Source of the DNA: JAKFDI01 sp036676235
GTDB taxonomy: Bacteria; Pseudomonadota; Gammaproteobacteria; Burkholderiales; Burkholderiaceae_C
Direction: 5' to 3'
NCBI GenBank assembly: GCA_036676235.1
Contig: JAKFDI010000005.1
Span: 19,072-83,071, forward strand
Length of the DNA: 64,000 nt
Part shown: positions 1 through 8,666 of the stretch, one piece after another
How the letters are laid out: each line of letters begins with the position of its first letter
How positions within the stretch are numbered: position 1 is the stretch's first letter
Notes under the pieces: generated by a model
The model's input: only the letters and a program-made list of their open reading frames with translations
Told to the model about the DNA's origin: nothing
Databases searched by the model: none
Program-made: the position numbers and the translations under genes

Positions 1-36
1 GCCATCGTGGTGCTGGTGGTCGTCAAGCCCTTCTGA
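1..36 (+). CDS. C-terminal end of an unidentified protein (partial)
   Basis: The first 36 bases read in frame as AIVVLVVVKPF followed by TGA. The run of hydrophobic residues suggests the end of a membrane segment, but eleven residues are too few to assign a family. It lies 12 bases before the VanZ-like gene on the same strand, so the two are probably co-transcribed. The rest of the gene is outside the window. Confidence 0.5.
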   Translation, partial: AIVVLVVVKPF

Positions 37-48
37 GCGTCACGCGCC

Positions 49-1200
49 ATGTCGCCCGGCCACCGCAGCTCCGCGATGCCGCTGGCCGCGATGATGGCGG
101 CGCTCATCGCCTACGCGAGCCTCTATCCCTTCACCGGCTGGCGCATTCCCGGCGTGACGCCGTGGAGTTTTCTCGCGCTGCCGTGGCCGCCGTACTGGAC
201 CGGCTTCGATCTCACCGCCAACCTGCTCGGCTACATGCCGCTCGGCGCGCTGCTCTTCGGCGGGCTGGTGCGTTCGGGCCATCGGCCGCTGCGGGCCTTC
301 GCCTGGACCGTGGCCGCCGGAGCCGCGCTGTCGCTCACGCTCGAGGTGCTGCAGAACTACCTGCCGCACCGCATTCCGTCCAACCTTGATCTCGGCCTGA
401 ACACCGCCGGCGCGTTGCTCGGCGCGGCCTTCGGCTGGGGCGTGCACCGGCTGGGCATGGTGGAGCGCTGGCAGGCAGTGCGCGAGCGCTGGTTCATCGC
501 CCACAGCGCGGGCGGGCTCGCGCTGCTGCTGCTGTGGCCGGTGGGCCTGCTGTTCCCGATGGCGGCGCCGCTGGGCATGGGGCAGGTGCTGCCGCGGCTG
601 CGCGAGGCGGTGGTGGCGGCGGTCGACGGAACGCCCGCCGAAGACTGGGTGCAGGTCTGGACCCGGCCGGCGGTGAACGCGCTGTTGTCACCCGGGGCCG
701 AGTTCATGCTCATCACGCTCGGGCTGCTGGCGCCCTGTCTGGTGGCCTATGCCGTGTCGCCGGCCGCATGGCGCCGCGTGGTGATGGCGGCCGGCGCCGC
801 GCTGCTGGGCTTTGTCGCGACGACGCTGTCGACCGCCCTGAACTTCGGGCCACAGCATGCGCTGGCGTGGCTCACGCCCGTCACGCCCGCGGCCTTCGTC
901 GCCGGCTTCGTGCTCGCGCTGCTGCTGATGCGCCTGCCGCGCCGGGCGGCGGCTGGTGTCGGGCTGGTGGTACTGGGGGCGCTCGTGGCGCTGGTCGCCG
1001 ATGCGCCCGCCGATCCGTATTTCGCCGACAGTCTGCAGGGCTGGGAGCAGGGGCGCTTCATCCGCTTTCATGGCGCGGCGCAGTGGATCGGTTGGCTGTG
1101 GCCGTATGTGGCGATGCTGTATCTGCTGGCGCGCATCGGCGCGCGCGAGCGCAGTGCCGATGCGGGTCCACGCGGCCAAGCGCCGCAACCCGGGTCCTAG
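49..1200 (+). CDS. VanZ-like family integral membrane protein
   Basis: A 383-residue multi-pass membrane protein. The N-terminal third has the VanZ-like pattern: an early YPF(T)GW motif after TM1, a DLTANLLGYMPLG segment (asparagine followed by a membrane helix) and a later RIPSNLDLGLNTAGALLG segment. Further hydrophobic helices follow up to about residue 360. VanZ itself gives low-level teicoplanin resistance, but most family members have no known function and are probably envelope proteins. It is longer than the minimal VanZ domain (about 150 residues), so the C-terminal half is family-specific. Family assignment is good; function is unknown. Confidence 0.75.
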   Translation: MSPGHRSSAMPLAAMMAALIAYASLYPFTGWRIPGVTPWSFLALPWPPYWTGFDLTANLLGYMPLGALLFGGLVRSGHRPLRAFAWTVAAGAALSLTLEVLQNYLPHRIPSNLDLGLNTAGALLGAAFGWGVHRLGMVERWQAVRERWFIAHSAGGLALLLLWPVGLLFPMAAPLGMGQVLPRLREAVVAAVDGTPAEDWVQVWTRPAVNALLSPGAEFMLITLGLLAPCLVAYAVSPAAWRRVVMAAGAALLGFVATTLSTALNFGPQHALAWLTPVTPAAFVAGFVLALLLMRLPRRAAAGVGLVVLGALVALVADAPADPYFADSLQGWEQGRFIRFHGAAQWIGWLWPYVAMLYLLARIGARERSADAGPRGQAPQPGS

Positions 1201-1209
1201 AATTGGGCC

Positions 1210-1536
1210 ATGTCGTATTACCAGCGCCACATCTTCTTCTGCCTCAACCAGCGCGACAACGGCGAGAACGCCTGCGCGCAGCACGGCGCGCAAGAGGCCT
1301 TCGACCACTGCAAGTCGCGCGTGAAGGGCGCAGGCCTCGCCGGCCCGGGCGGCGTGCGCGTCAACAAGGCGGGTTGCCTCGACCGCTGCGCCGGCGGGCC
1401 GGTGGCGGTGGTCTACCCCGAGGCCATCTGGTACACCTTCGTGGACCGCGAGGACATCGACGAGATCGTCGACTCGCACCTCAAGAACGGCCAGGTGGTC
1501 GAGCGGCTGCTGCTCGCGCCGAACATCGGCCGCTGA
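1210..1536 (+). CDS. (2Fe-2S) ferredoxin domain protein, thioredoxin-like fold
   Basis: A 108-residue soluble protein of the thioredoxin-like [2Fe-2S] ferredoxin family. It starts HIFFC, and cysteines at 11, 22, 56 and 60 fit the four cluster ligands; the C-x3-C pair lies in NKAGCLDRCAGGP, and an extra Cys is at 34. This matches the C-terminal-type domain seen in NuoE and in stand-alone small ferredoxins. The redox partner cannot be told from the sequence. It begins 9 bases after the VanZ-like gene and is followed 15 bases later by a hydrolase, so the three look like an operon. Confidence 0.8.
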   Translation: MSYYQRHIFFCLNQRDNGENACAQHGAQEAFDHCKSRVKGAGLAGPGGVRVNKAGCLDRCAGGPVAVVYPEAIWYTFVDREDIDEIVDSHLKNGQVVERLLLAPNIGR

Positions 1537-1551
1537 ACGCCAAGCCGCGCC

Positions 1552-2166
1552 ATGAACGCGCAAACGCAGCGCAGCTTCTGCGACGGCCCGGCCGGCCGCA
1601 TCGAATGCGCGATCGACGCGCCGGCCGAGGCGGCTGTGGGCGTGGCGGTGATCTGCCACCCGCATCCGCAGCACGGCGGCACGCTCGACAACAAGGTGGC
1701 GCAGACGCTGGCGCGTGCGGCGGTGCAGCTCGGCTATCGCGCGGTGCGCTTCAATTTCCGCGGCGTGGGCGAGTCGCAGGGCGCGTGGGACGAGGGCCGC
1801 GGCGAGGTCGACGACGCGCTGGCTGTCATCGCGCATCACCGCGAGGCCGGGCTGCCGCTGCTGCTGGCGGGCTTCTCCTTCGGCGCTTACGTGGCGGCGC
1901 AGGCGGCCGCGCAACTGCCCGACGACGCCAAGCCGCAGCGGCTCGCACTCGTCGGCCCGTCCACCGAGCGTCAGCAGATGGCGCCGGTGCCCGCCGACAC
2001 CGTCGTCATCCATGGCGAGAGCGACGAAGTCGTGCCGCTGGCCGCGACGCTGGCTTGGGCGCGGCCGCAAGGGCTGCCGGTCATCGTGTTTCCCGGTGTC
2101 GGCCACTTCTTTCACGGCCAGCTCACGCTGCTCAAGAACGTGCTGGTTCGGCAACTGCGGCCCTGA
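1552..2166 (+). CDS. alpha/beta hydrolase (dienelactone hydrolase/CocE-like small hydrolase)
   Basis: A 204-residue single-domain cytoplasmic alpha/beta hydrolase. The oxyanion-region motif CHPHPQHGGT lies near residue 36, the RFNFRGVGES strand-turn near 67, and the nucleophile elbow GFSFG places Ser at 109. A late HGESDEVV supplies the acid and GVGHFFHG the catalytic histidine. Close relatives in proteobacteria are annotated only as alpha/beta hydrolases, and the substrate is unknown. No signal peptide is visible. It continues the operon begun by the VanZ-like and ferredoxin genes. Confidence 0.8.
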   Translation: MNAQTQRSFCDGPAGRIECAIDAPAEAAVGVAVICHPHPQHGGTLDNKVAQTLARAAVQLGYRAVRFNFRGVGESQGAWDEGRGEVDDALAVIAHHREAGLPLLLAGFSFGAYVAAQAAAQLPDDAKPQRLALVGPSTERQQMAPVPADTVVIHGESDEVVPLAATLAWARPQGLPVIVFPGVGHFFHGQLTLLKNVLVRQLRP

Positions 2167-2247
2167 GCGGCGCGACCGGCTGAACCTCTTCCCGCGGGCG
2201 CGCTCCAAGCCGCCACCCTTTTGAACCCTTTCCAGATTGCCCCATCG

Positions 2248-3396
2248 ATGAAAAGACTGTTTGCCTTCCTGTTCGCCCTCGTCTTCGCCGCCACGGCCGC
2301 CGCGCAGGCACCGCAACCGCCCGAAGTGGCGGCCGGCAGCTATCTGCTGATCGACCTCACGAGTGGCCAGACGCTGGCCGAGCGCAACGCTGACGCGTCG
2401 TCGGACCCGGCCTCGCTCACCAAGCTGATGACGGCCTACGTGGTGTTCCAGGCGCTGAAGGAGAAGCGCATCACGCTCGACCAGAAGATCCCGGTCAGCA
2501 AGCGCGCATGGGACGAACGCAAGGAAGGCGGCTCGCTGATGTTCATCGACACCACGATGACACCGACGGTGGACGAGCTGCTGCGCGGCACCATCGTGCA
2601 AAGCGGGAACGATTCGTCGGTGGCGCTGGCCGAGGCGGTGGGCGGCACGGTCGAGCAGTTCGCGGCGATGATGAACCGCCAGGCGCAGGCCTGGGGCCTG
2701 AAGAACACGAACTTCGTGAACGTCACCGGCCTGACCGACCCCAGTCACAAGACCACCGCGCGCGACATCGCGGTGATTGCCGGCCACATCATTCGTGACT
2801 TTCCCGAGTTCTACGACTACTACTCGATCCGCGAGTACAAGTACAACAACATCAACCAGCCCAACCGCAACCTGCTGCTGCGCCGCGATCCGTCGGTGGA
2901 CGGCATGAAGACCGGCCACACCGAGGCCGCCGGCTATTGCCTGGTCGCCAGTGCCCAGCGCGATTTCCCCAACGGCAAGCGCCGCCTGCTGAGCGTGGTG
3001 ATGGACACCGCCTCCGAGGCCGCCCGCGCGAACGAGAGCCAGAAGCTGCTGAACTGGGGCTTTGCCGCGTTCGACGCGATCCGCCTGTTCGAGGACGGCA
3101 AGCCCATGACCACCGTGCCGGTGTGGAAGGGCTCGGAGAACGAGGCACGCCTCGGTGCGGCCAGCGCCGTCTACGTGACCGTGCCGCGCGGCGAGGGCGA
3201 CAAGCTCAAGACCACCATAGCGCGCACCGACCCGCTGGTGGCGCCGCTCACCAAGGGCCAGCGCGTGGGCACGCTCAAGGTTGCCACCGCGAGCGGCGCA
3301 CCGGTCGCCGAGGTGCCGCTGGTGGTGATGGACGAGATCGAGCAGGCCGGCATCTTCGGGCGCGCCTGGGACTCGCTGCGCCTGTGGATCAAGTAA
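2248..3396 (+). CDS. dacA: D-alanyl-D-alanine carboxypeptidase (PBP5/6 type)
   Basis: A periplasmic penicillin-binding protein that removes the terminal D-Ala from peptidoglycan pentapeptides. From the ATG at 2248 it is 382 residues with a clear signal peptide (MKRLFAFLFALVF... cleaved after TAAAQ, about residue 20). An in-frame TTG 27 bases upstream would spoil that signal, so 2248 is preferred. The three penicillin-binding motifs are present: SLTK at Ser56-Lys59, SGN at 119-121, and KTG in GMKTGHTEAAGY. The C-terminal PBP5-type beta domain ends in an amphipathic tail (GRAWDSLRLWIK) expected to hold it at the inner membrane. It is followed by the D-amino acid transaminase and ybeD. Confidence 0.93.
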   Translation: MKRLFAFLFALVFAATAAAQAPQPPEVAAGSYLLIDLTSGQTLAERNADASSDPASLTKLMTAYVVFQALKEKRITLDQKIPVSKRAWDERKEGGSLMFIDTTMTPTVDELLRGTIVQSGNDSSVALAEAVGGTVEQFAAMMNRQAQAWGLKNTNFVNVTGLTDPSHKTTARDIAVIAGHIIRDFPEFYDYYSIREYKYNNINQPNRNLLLRRDPSVDGMKTGHTEAAGYCLVASAQRDFPNGKRRLLSVVMDTASEAARANESQKLLNWGFAAFDAIRLFEDGKPMTTVPVWKGSENEARLGAASAVYVTVPRGEGDKLKTTIARTDPLVAPLTKGQRVGTLKVATASGAPVAEVPLVVMDEIEQAGIFGRAWDSLRLWIK

Positions 3397-3423
3397 CCTG
3401 AAACCCACATTCGCGGAGACCAC

Positions 3424-4308
3424 ATGCAAGACATGCAAGCTTTGCCCGACACCCTGTGCTACCTGAATGGTGAGTACCAGCCGCTGAACCAGGCCAAGGT
3501 GTCGGTGCTGGACCGCGGCTTCATCTTCGGCGACGGCCTCTACGAGGTGGTGCCGGTGTACGGCCGCAAGGTGTTCCGTTTCGACGAGCACATGGCGCGG
3601 CTCGACCGCGGGCTCGGCAAGGTGCGCATCGCGAATCCGCTGTCGCGCGACGACTGGCTGGAGCGCGTGCGCCGCCTGGTGGCCGCGCATTCGGCTGAAG
3701 ACCAGCTCGTCTACATCCAGGTGACGCGCGGCGTGGCGCTGCGCGACCACGTGATGCCGGAAGGTATCGAGCCGACCGTGTTCATGATGACGGGCACGAT
3801 GAAGCCGCCCACCGCCGAGCAGCGACGCCAGGGCGTGGCCTGCACGACGGCGCGCGATTTCCGCTGGGAGCGCGGCGACATCAAGTCGATCTCGCTGCTG
3901 GGCAACGTGCTGGGCCGGCAGATGTCGGCCGACCACGGCGCGATGGAGACGGTGATGTTCCGCAACGGCTTTCTCACCGAAGGCTCGGGCAGCAACGTGT
4001 GGGTGGTGCATGAGGGCGCGGTGCTTGGGCCGCCCAAGAGCGAGCATGTGCTCGAAGGCATTCGCGTCGAACTGCTGCGCGAGCTGTGCGAGGACATCGG
4101 CATCGCCTACAACCTGCGCCCCATCTCGGAAGGCGAGGTGCTGGCCGCCGACGAGTTGCTGCTCACCTCCGCCACCAAGGAGGTGCTGCCGGTGACGACG
4201 CTCGACGGCGAGGCCGTGGGCCACGGCGCGATGCGCGGCAAGCCCGGCCCGGTGTATGCGCGCCTGCACGAGGCCTACCAGCGGGCCAAGGCGCTGCAGT
4301 GCATCTGA
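3424..4308 (+). CDS. dat: D-amino acid aminotransferase (class IV PLP enzyme)
   Basis: A 294-residue fold-type IV PLP aminotransferase. Motifs are the N-terminal LNGEYQPL and SVLDRGFIFGDGLYEVVPVY, the PLP lysine at position 154 within GDIKSISLLGN, and the SGSNVWVV and E-G-I-R-V cofactor-phosphate region. The FGDGLYE signature and overall length favour D-alanine transaminase over the branched-chain enzyme IlvE. It would interconvert D-alanine and D-glutamate with their keto acids, supplying or recycling cell-wall precursors, which suits its place 27 bases after dacA. Assignment between Dat and 4-amino-4-deoxychorismate lyase rests on length and motif and is fairly secure. Confidence 0.85.
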   Translation: MQDMQALPDTLCYLNGEYQPLNQAKVSVLDRGFIFGDGLYEVVPVYGRKVFRFDEHMARLDRGLGKVRIANPLSRDDWLERVRRLVAAHSAEDQLVYIQVTRGVALRDHVMPEGIEPTVFMMTGTMKPPTAEQRRQGVACTTARDFRWERGDIKSISLLGNVLGRQMSADHGAMETVMFRNGFLTEGSGSNVWVVHEGAVLGPPKSEHVLEGIRVELLRELCEDIGIAYNLRPISEGEVLAADELLLTSATKEVLPVTTLDGEAVGHGAMRGKPGPVYARLHEAYQRAKALQCI

Positions 4309-4327
4309 AGTCCCGCCGAGGCGAACG

Positions 4328-4603
4328 ATGAGAGAGATCCCGCCCGAGGAATCGCTGATCGAGTACCCCTCGAAGTTCCCCATCAAGGTGATGGGCGCGA
4401 ACGTCGACGGCTTCACCGAGGCCATGCTGCACGTGGTGCGCGGCTTCGATCCGGTCTACGACGAAGCGACGCTGGAGAGCCGGCCCAGCAAGGGCGGCAA
4501 CTACCTGAGCCTCACTGTCACCATCACCGCGACCAGTCGCGAGCAGCTCGACGAGCTCTACCGCACGCTGAGCACGCACCCGATGGTGAAGCTCGTCCTG
4601 TAG
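4328..4603 (+). CDS. ybeD: YbeD/DUF493 family protein
   Basis: A 91-residue ACT-like small protein. The start at 4328 follows the dat stop by 19 bases. The segment FPIKVMGANVDGF near residue 15 and the C-terminal TSREQLDELYRTLSTHPMVKLVL are typical of YbeD. In E. coli and many betaproteobacteria ybeD lies between dacA and lipB, and a regulatory role in lipoylation has been suggested but not proved. Here the dacA side is kept but lipB and lipA do not follow; a stress protein does. Confidence 0.88.
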   Translation: MREIPPEESLIEYPSKFPIKVMGANVDGFTEAMLHVVRGFDPVYDEATLESRPSKGGNYLSLTVTITATSREQLDELYRTLSTHPMVKLVL

Positions 4604-4676
4604 CAGGACCCGGGTGGTGCCGTCGCCGGCGGGCGCGCGGCTTGCCAAGTTGCGGGCTCCACTCAGGAGCTTCGCC

Positions 4677-5192
4677 ATGGCCGACACCCCTCACGTCACC
4701 GGACTGTTCCGCGACCGCGACAGCGCCGAACGCGCCTACCGGGCCGTGACCGAACGCGGCTACACCCGCGACGACGTCAACGTCGTCATGTCCGACGAAA
4801 CGCGCAGTCGCCACTTCGATGCCTCGACGGCGACCGTGCAGACCGAACTCGGCAGCAAGGCCGCCGAAGGCGCGGGCATCGGCGGCGCGATCGGCGGCAC
4901 CATCGGCGCCATCGCGGCGGCGCTGGCCGCGGTGGGCACCACCATCGCGCTGCCGGGGCTCGGGCTGGTCATCGCCGGGCCGCTGGTCGCGGGGCTGGCC
5001 GGTGCCGGCGCGGGTGCGGCCACCGGCGGGCTGGTGGGCGCGCTGATCGGCTGGGGCCTGCCCGAAGAGCGCATCAGGGAATACGAATCGGGCATCCGCG
5101 AAGGCGGCATCCTGATGAGCGTGAAGCCGCGCACCGAAGAAGACGCGCGCTGGTTCGAGCAGCACTGGCGCGACGACCTGCCGCCGCGTTGA
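4677..5192 (+). CDS. glycine-rich stress-type protein with YflT-like N-terminal domain
   Basis: A 171-residue protein. The start at 4677 is set by an AGGAG six bases upstream. The N-terminus (TGLFRDRDSAERAYRAVTERGYTRDDVNVVMSD, about residues 8-40) resembles the YflT/GSP17M domain of general stress proteins. A central block of about 80 residues is rich in Gly/Ala with G-x3-G spacing and two hydrophobic stretches, which looks like a membrane-inserting glycine zipper. A charged C-terminal tail follows. Such proteins are common in proteobacterial stress regulons but have no defined biochemical role. Confidence 0.65.
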   Translation: MADTPHVTGLFRDRDSAERAYRAVTERGYTRDDVNVVMSDETRSRHFDASTATVQTELGSKAAEGAGIGGAIGGTIGAIAAALAAVGTTIALPGLGLVIAGPLVAGLAGAGAGAATGGLVGALIGWGLPEERIREYESGIREGGILMSVKPRTEEDARWFEQHWRDDLPPR

Positions 5193-5259
5193 GCACCGTG
5201 CGACGCCCATCCGCTTCGCGCCCGCGCCGCCTCGCGAGCGGCGTTTCAGCCGCACGCGC

Positions 5260-6537
5260 ATGAGCCGCCGAGACATGGGCATCGCTCTCATCGCCGTTCT
5301 CGCCACGCTGGCGGTGGCTTTCCTCGCCATCAACCTCGGCACCGGCGAGAAGCGCATCGAGAAACAGCTCGAACGCCTGTACGCCACCGACGACTCGCAG
5401 TTCCGCCGCTCGATGAGCGTGCTGCTGGGGCCGCCCATGCTCGATGGCAACCGCGTGGACGTGCTGCTCAACGGCGAAAAGATCTTTCCGGCCATGCTGC
5501 AGGCCATCCGCGGCGCGCAGCGCACCATCACCTTCGAGACCTACATCTACTGGTCGGGCTCGATCGGGCGCGAGTTCGCCGATGCGCTGGTGGAGCGCGC
5601 GCGCGCCGGCGTCAAGGTGCATGTGCTGCTCGACTGGATCGGCAGCGTGAAGATGGAAGACAAGCTGCTCGACGAGTTGCGCGCCGGCGGCGTGGAACTC
5701 GAGCGCTATCACCAGCCGAAGTGGTACCACCTGCAGCGCATGAACAACCGCACCCACCGCAAGCTGCTGGTGGTCGACGGTATGGTGGGCTTCACCGGCG
5801 GCGTGGGCGTGGCCGACCAGTGGCGCGGCCACGCGCAGGATGAAGACCATTGGCGCGACACGCACTTCCGCCTCGAGGGACCGGCGGTGGCGCAGATGCA
5901 GGCGGTCTTCATGGACAACTGGATCAAGGCGACCGGCCGCGTGCTGCACGGCGGCGACTACTTTCCGCCGCTGCAGCCCCGCGGCACGATGACCGCGCAG
6001 ATGTTCAGCAGCTCGCCCACCGGCGGCAGCGAGAGCATGCACCTCATGTACCTGATGGCGATCACCGCCGCGCAGCGGAGCATCGAGCTGTCGAGCTCGT
6101 ACTTCGTGCCGGACGAACTGGCGATCCGGGCGCTGGCCGATGCGGCGCGGCGCGGCGTGCGGGTGCGCATCATCACGCCCGGCCCCGACATCGATTCGGA
6201 GATCGTGCGGCGCGCCTCCCGCGCGCGCTGGGGCGAACTGCTTGAGGCCGGCATCGTCATCGCCGAATACCAGCCGACGATGTACCACTGCAAGGTGCTG
6301 ATCGTCGACGAGCTGCTGGTCTCGGTCGGCTCGACCAACTTCGACAACCGCTCGTTCCGCATCAACGACGAGGCCAACCTCAACGTGCTCGACGCCGGGT
6401 TCGCGCGGCGGCAGATCGAGATCTTCGAGGCCGACATGGCGCGCGCGCGGCCGGTGACGCTCGAAGCCTGGCAGCAGCGGCCGTGGCAGGAGAAGCTGGC
6501 CGAGCATGCGGCGTCCTTGCTGGGCGGTCAGCTGTGA
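5260..6537 (+). CDS. cardiolipin synthase, phospholipase D superfamily
   Basis: A 425-residue inner-membrane enzyme that joins phosphatidyl groups to form cardiolipin. One N-terminal membrane anchor (residues 6-25) precedes two HKD motifs: His166-Lys168-Asp173 in THRKLLVVDG and His343-Lys345-Asp350 in YHCKVLIVDE, followed by SVGSTNFDNRSF. The single-helix N-terminus and length fit the ClsB/ClsC-like branch more than ClsA, which has two N-terminal helices. Other phosphatidyltransferase activities of the PLD family cannot be excluded. Confidence 0.85.
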   Translation: MSRRDMGIALIAVLATLAVAFLAINLGTGEKRIEKQLERLYATDDSQFRRSMSVLLGPPMLDGNRVDVLLNGEKIFPAMLQAIRGAQRTITFETYIYWSGSIGREFADALVERARAGVKVHVLLDWIGSVKMEDKLLDELRAGGVELERYHQPKWYHLQRMNNRTHRKLLVVDGMVGFTGGVGVADQWRGHAQDEDHWRDTHFRLEGPAVAQMQAVFMDNWIKATGRVLHGGDYFPPLQPRGTMTAQMFSSSPTGGSESMHLMYLMAITAAQRSIELSSSYFVPDELAIRALADAARRGVRVRIITPGPDIDSEIVRRASRARWGELLEAGIVIAEYQPTMYHCKVLIVDELLVSVGSTNFDNRSFRINDEANLNVLDAGFARRQIEIFEADMARARPVTLEAWQQRPWQEKLAEHAASLLGGQL

Positions 6538-6556
6538 ATTGCGGCTACCGTAGCGC

Positions 6557-7270
6557 ATGTTCCCGACGTTTCCACCCGCTGTTGGTCCATGCGCGGCCGC
6601 CGCGCTCTTCTTCGCCCTGGGCGCTGCACAGGCCGCGCCGCTCGAAGTGCCCGACACCCTGGCCCAGCGCGTCATGGCCTGCACCGTCTGCCACGGCAAG
6701 GAGGGCCGCGCCACGCCTGAGGGCTACTTCCCGCGCATCGCGGGCAAGCCGGCCGGCTATCTCTACAACCAGCTGCTGAACTTCCGCGACGGTCGCCGCC
6801 ACTACGCGGCCATGACCTATCTGCTCGAGCACCTGAGCGACGACTACCTGCGCGAGATCGCCAACCACTTCGCCGATCTCGACCTGCCCTACGCGCCGCC
6901 GGCCGAGCCCGCGCCGCGAGGCGAAGCCGCCGCGCGCGGCGAAGCGCTCGTGCTGCACGGCGACAAGGCGCGCGAGCTGCCGGCCTGTGTTCAGTGCCAC
7001 GGCACGACGCTGACCGGCGTCGCACCCTTCGTGCCGGGGCTGCTGGGCCTGCCGCGCGACTACCTCAACGGCCAGCTCGGCGCCTGGCGCACCGGCCACC
7101 GCCGCGCCGCCGCGCCCGACTGCATGGCCGACATCGCCAAGAAGCTTGCGCCCGAAGACGTGTCGGCGATCACCGCCTGGCTCGCCTCGCGGCCGGTGCC
7201 GGCGAACGCGAAACCCGCCGCCGCCGCGCCCGGCCCCTGGCCGATGGAATGCGGCGGGGTGACGCCGTGA
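6557..7270 (+). CDS. diheme cytochrome c (c4-like)
   Basis: A 237-residue periplasmic protein with a signal-like N-terminus (Ala-rich, ends near GAAQAAP at about 28) and two heme c motifs: CTVCH at 42-46 and CVQCH at 144-148. The tandem arrangement with a fixed YFPRIAGKPAGYLYNQLLNF block after heme 1 and a VPGLLGLPRDYLNGQLGAW block after heme 2 is typical of cytochrome c4-type two-domain carriers. It probably passes electrons from a periplasmic dehydrogenase to a terminal oxidase. It is separated from the next cytochrome gene by a 106-bp gap that holds a dispersed repeat. Confidence 0.88.
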   Translation: MFPTFPPAVGPCAAAALFFALGAAQAAPLEVPDTLAQRVMACTVCHGKEGRATPEGYFPRIAGKPAGYLYNQLLNFRDGRRHYAAMTYLLEHLSDDYLREIANHFADLDLPYAPPAEPAPRGEAAARGEALVLHGDKARELPACVQCHGTTLTGVAPFVPGLLGLPRDYLNGQLGAWRTGHRRAAAPDCMADIAKKLAPEDVSAITAWLASRPVPANAKPAAAAPGPWPMECGGVTP

Positions 7271-7292
7271 GACCTCCCGTGTCACTCGGTTG

Positions 7293-7371
7293 GCGGGCCG
7301 AGCGCCGGGCCGCTCCCAAGCCGGCCCGCATCCCCTCGGGGGATCGACCGCGGTACTCCGCGGGCGAGGGG
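7293..7371 (+). repeat. Intercistronic structured repeat, type 1, copy A
   Basis: This GC-rich element fills the gap between two cytochrome genes. About 57 bases (7293-7349) reappear with few changes, in reverse complement, at 43941-43997 between livG and livH. The conserved part contains a CCCCTCGGGGG hairpin. It is followed by a second hairpin, stem CCGCGG at 7348-7353 and 7358-7363 around a TACT loop. The copy at 43.9 kb has a different stem sequence in the same place with a TACC loop. Both copies point in the direction of transcription of their operon. Confidence 0.8.
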
Positions 7372-7376
7372 CCCAC

Positions 7377-8666
7377 ATGAGCCGCATGAAACCGCAGCAG
7401 CGCTGGCTGCTTGTTGCGGCCGCCGTGCTGGTACTGATCGCCGCCGTCGTGTGGGCGCTCAACCTGCGCGACGAAGCGCCCATCGATCCGGCGCGCACCG
7501 TGGCCGCAAGCCCCGAGCTGATCGAGCGCGGCGCCTACCTCGCACGTGCCGGCAACTGCATCACCTGCCACACCGAGCGCGGCGGCGCGCCCTACGCCGG
7601 CGGCCGCGGCATAGCCACGCCCTTCGGCACCGTCTACGCCTCCAACCTCACGCCCGACGAGGCCACCGGCATCGGCCGCTGGAGCGCCGACCACTTCTGG
7701 CGCGCGCTGCACAACGGCCGCTCCTTCGACGGCCGCCTGCTGTACCCGGCCTTCCCGTACCCGAACTACACGCAGGTGACCCGCGACGATGCCGATGCCA
7801 TCTACGCGTACCTGCGCAGCCTGCCGGCCGTGGCGCAGCCCAACCGCGAACACGCGCTGCGCTTTCCGTATGACAGCCAGCTCGCGCTCGCCGCCTGGCG
7901 CGCGCTGTTCTTCACGCCGGGCGTGCACGAAGCCGAGCCGGACCAATCGGCCGAGTGGAACCGCGGCGCCTACCTGGTCGGTGGGCTCGGCCACTGCAGC
8001 GCCTGCCATTCGCCGCGCAACATGTTCGGCGCCACCAGCGGCGGTCTCGGCCTCGATGGCGGGCTGATCCCGATGCAGAACTGGTACGCGCCCTCGCTCA
8101 CCGCCGAGAGCGAGGCCGGCGTCGCCCACTGGAAGACCGAAGACGTCGCCACGCTGCTCGCCACGGGCGTGGCCCCCGGCGCCTCGGTGCTCGGGCCGAT
8201 GGCCGAGGTGGTGTTTCGCAGCACGCAGTACCTGAACGATGCCGACCTGCACGCCATGGCGGTCTACCTGAAGGCGCTGCCGCCGGCCGAGGCGCCCGAG
8301 CCGCCCGACGAAGTTCCGCTCAGCACGGCGCAGATCGAGCAGGGCCTCGCCATCTACAAGGACCGCTGCGCGCAGTGCCACGGCGACAACGGCGAAGGCG
8401 CGCCCGGCGCCTACCCGGCCATCGCCGGCAACCGCGCGCTGCTCATGCCGTCGGTCGCCAACGTCGTGCGCACCGTGCTGAGCGGCGGCTTTCCGCCGGC
8501 CACGCAGGGCAACCCGCGGCCCTACGGCATGCCGCCCTTCGCGCAGGAGCTGAGCGACGCCGAGGTGGCCGCGGTCGTCACGGCGATGCGCCAGTCGTTC
8601 GGCAACGTGGCGCCGGCGGTGTCGGCGCTCGACGTGCTGCGTTTTCGCGAAGGCAAGGGGGAATGA
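7377..8666 (+). CDS. triheme cytochrome c (dehydrogenase cytochrome-subunit type)
   Basis: A 429-residue cytochrome with an N-terminal membrane anchor (residues 10-28, no obvious cleavage) and three CxxCH motifs: CITCH at 61-65, CSACH at 207-211 and CAQCH at 331-335. The three-domain plan and motifs such as TPFGTVYASNLTPD and LYPAFPYPNYTQVT match cytochrome subunits of membrane alcohol, aldose or gluconate dehydrogenases. No flavin or PQQ dehydrogenase subunit is adjacent, so it may serve a partner encoded elsewhere. The start at 7377 is chosen because codons upstream fall in the repeat element. Its stop overlaps the next start by 4 bases. Confidence 0.88.
   Translation: MSRMKPQQRWLLVAAAVLVLIAAVVWALNLRDEAPIDPARTVAASPELIERGAYLARAGNCITCHTERGGAPYAGGRGIATPFGTVYASNLTPDEATGIGRWSADHFWRALHNGRSFDGRLLYPAFPYPNYTQVTRDDADAIYAYLRSLPAVAQPNREHALRFPYDSQLALAAWRALFFTPGVHEAEPDQSAEWNRGAYLVGGLGHCSACHSPRNMFGATSGGLGLDGGLIPMQNWYAPSLTAESEAGVAHWKTEDVATLLATGVAPGASVLGPMAEVVFRSTQYLNDADLHAMAVYLKALPPAEAPEPPDEVPLSTAQIEQGLAIYKDRCAQCHGDNGEGAPGAYPAIAGNRALLMPSVANVVRTVLSGGFPPATQGNPRPYGMPPFAQELSDAEVAAVVTAMRQSFGNVAPAVSALDVLRFREGKGE

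Noticed and set aside
688..4425. Very long open frame on the minus strand opposite the first genes
   Set aside because: It lies antisense to several genes with clear family motifs. Its product is low-complexity, His/Arg/Ala-rich with no motif. Such frames arise from high GC in the third codon position. The same holds for 12978-15383, 19089-21254, 47524-50202 and the like.
4328..5192. Expected lipB-lipA genes after ybeD
   Set aside because: The sequence after ybeD encodes a stress-type protein and a PLD-family synthase; no lipoyl synthesis gene is present in this part.
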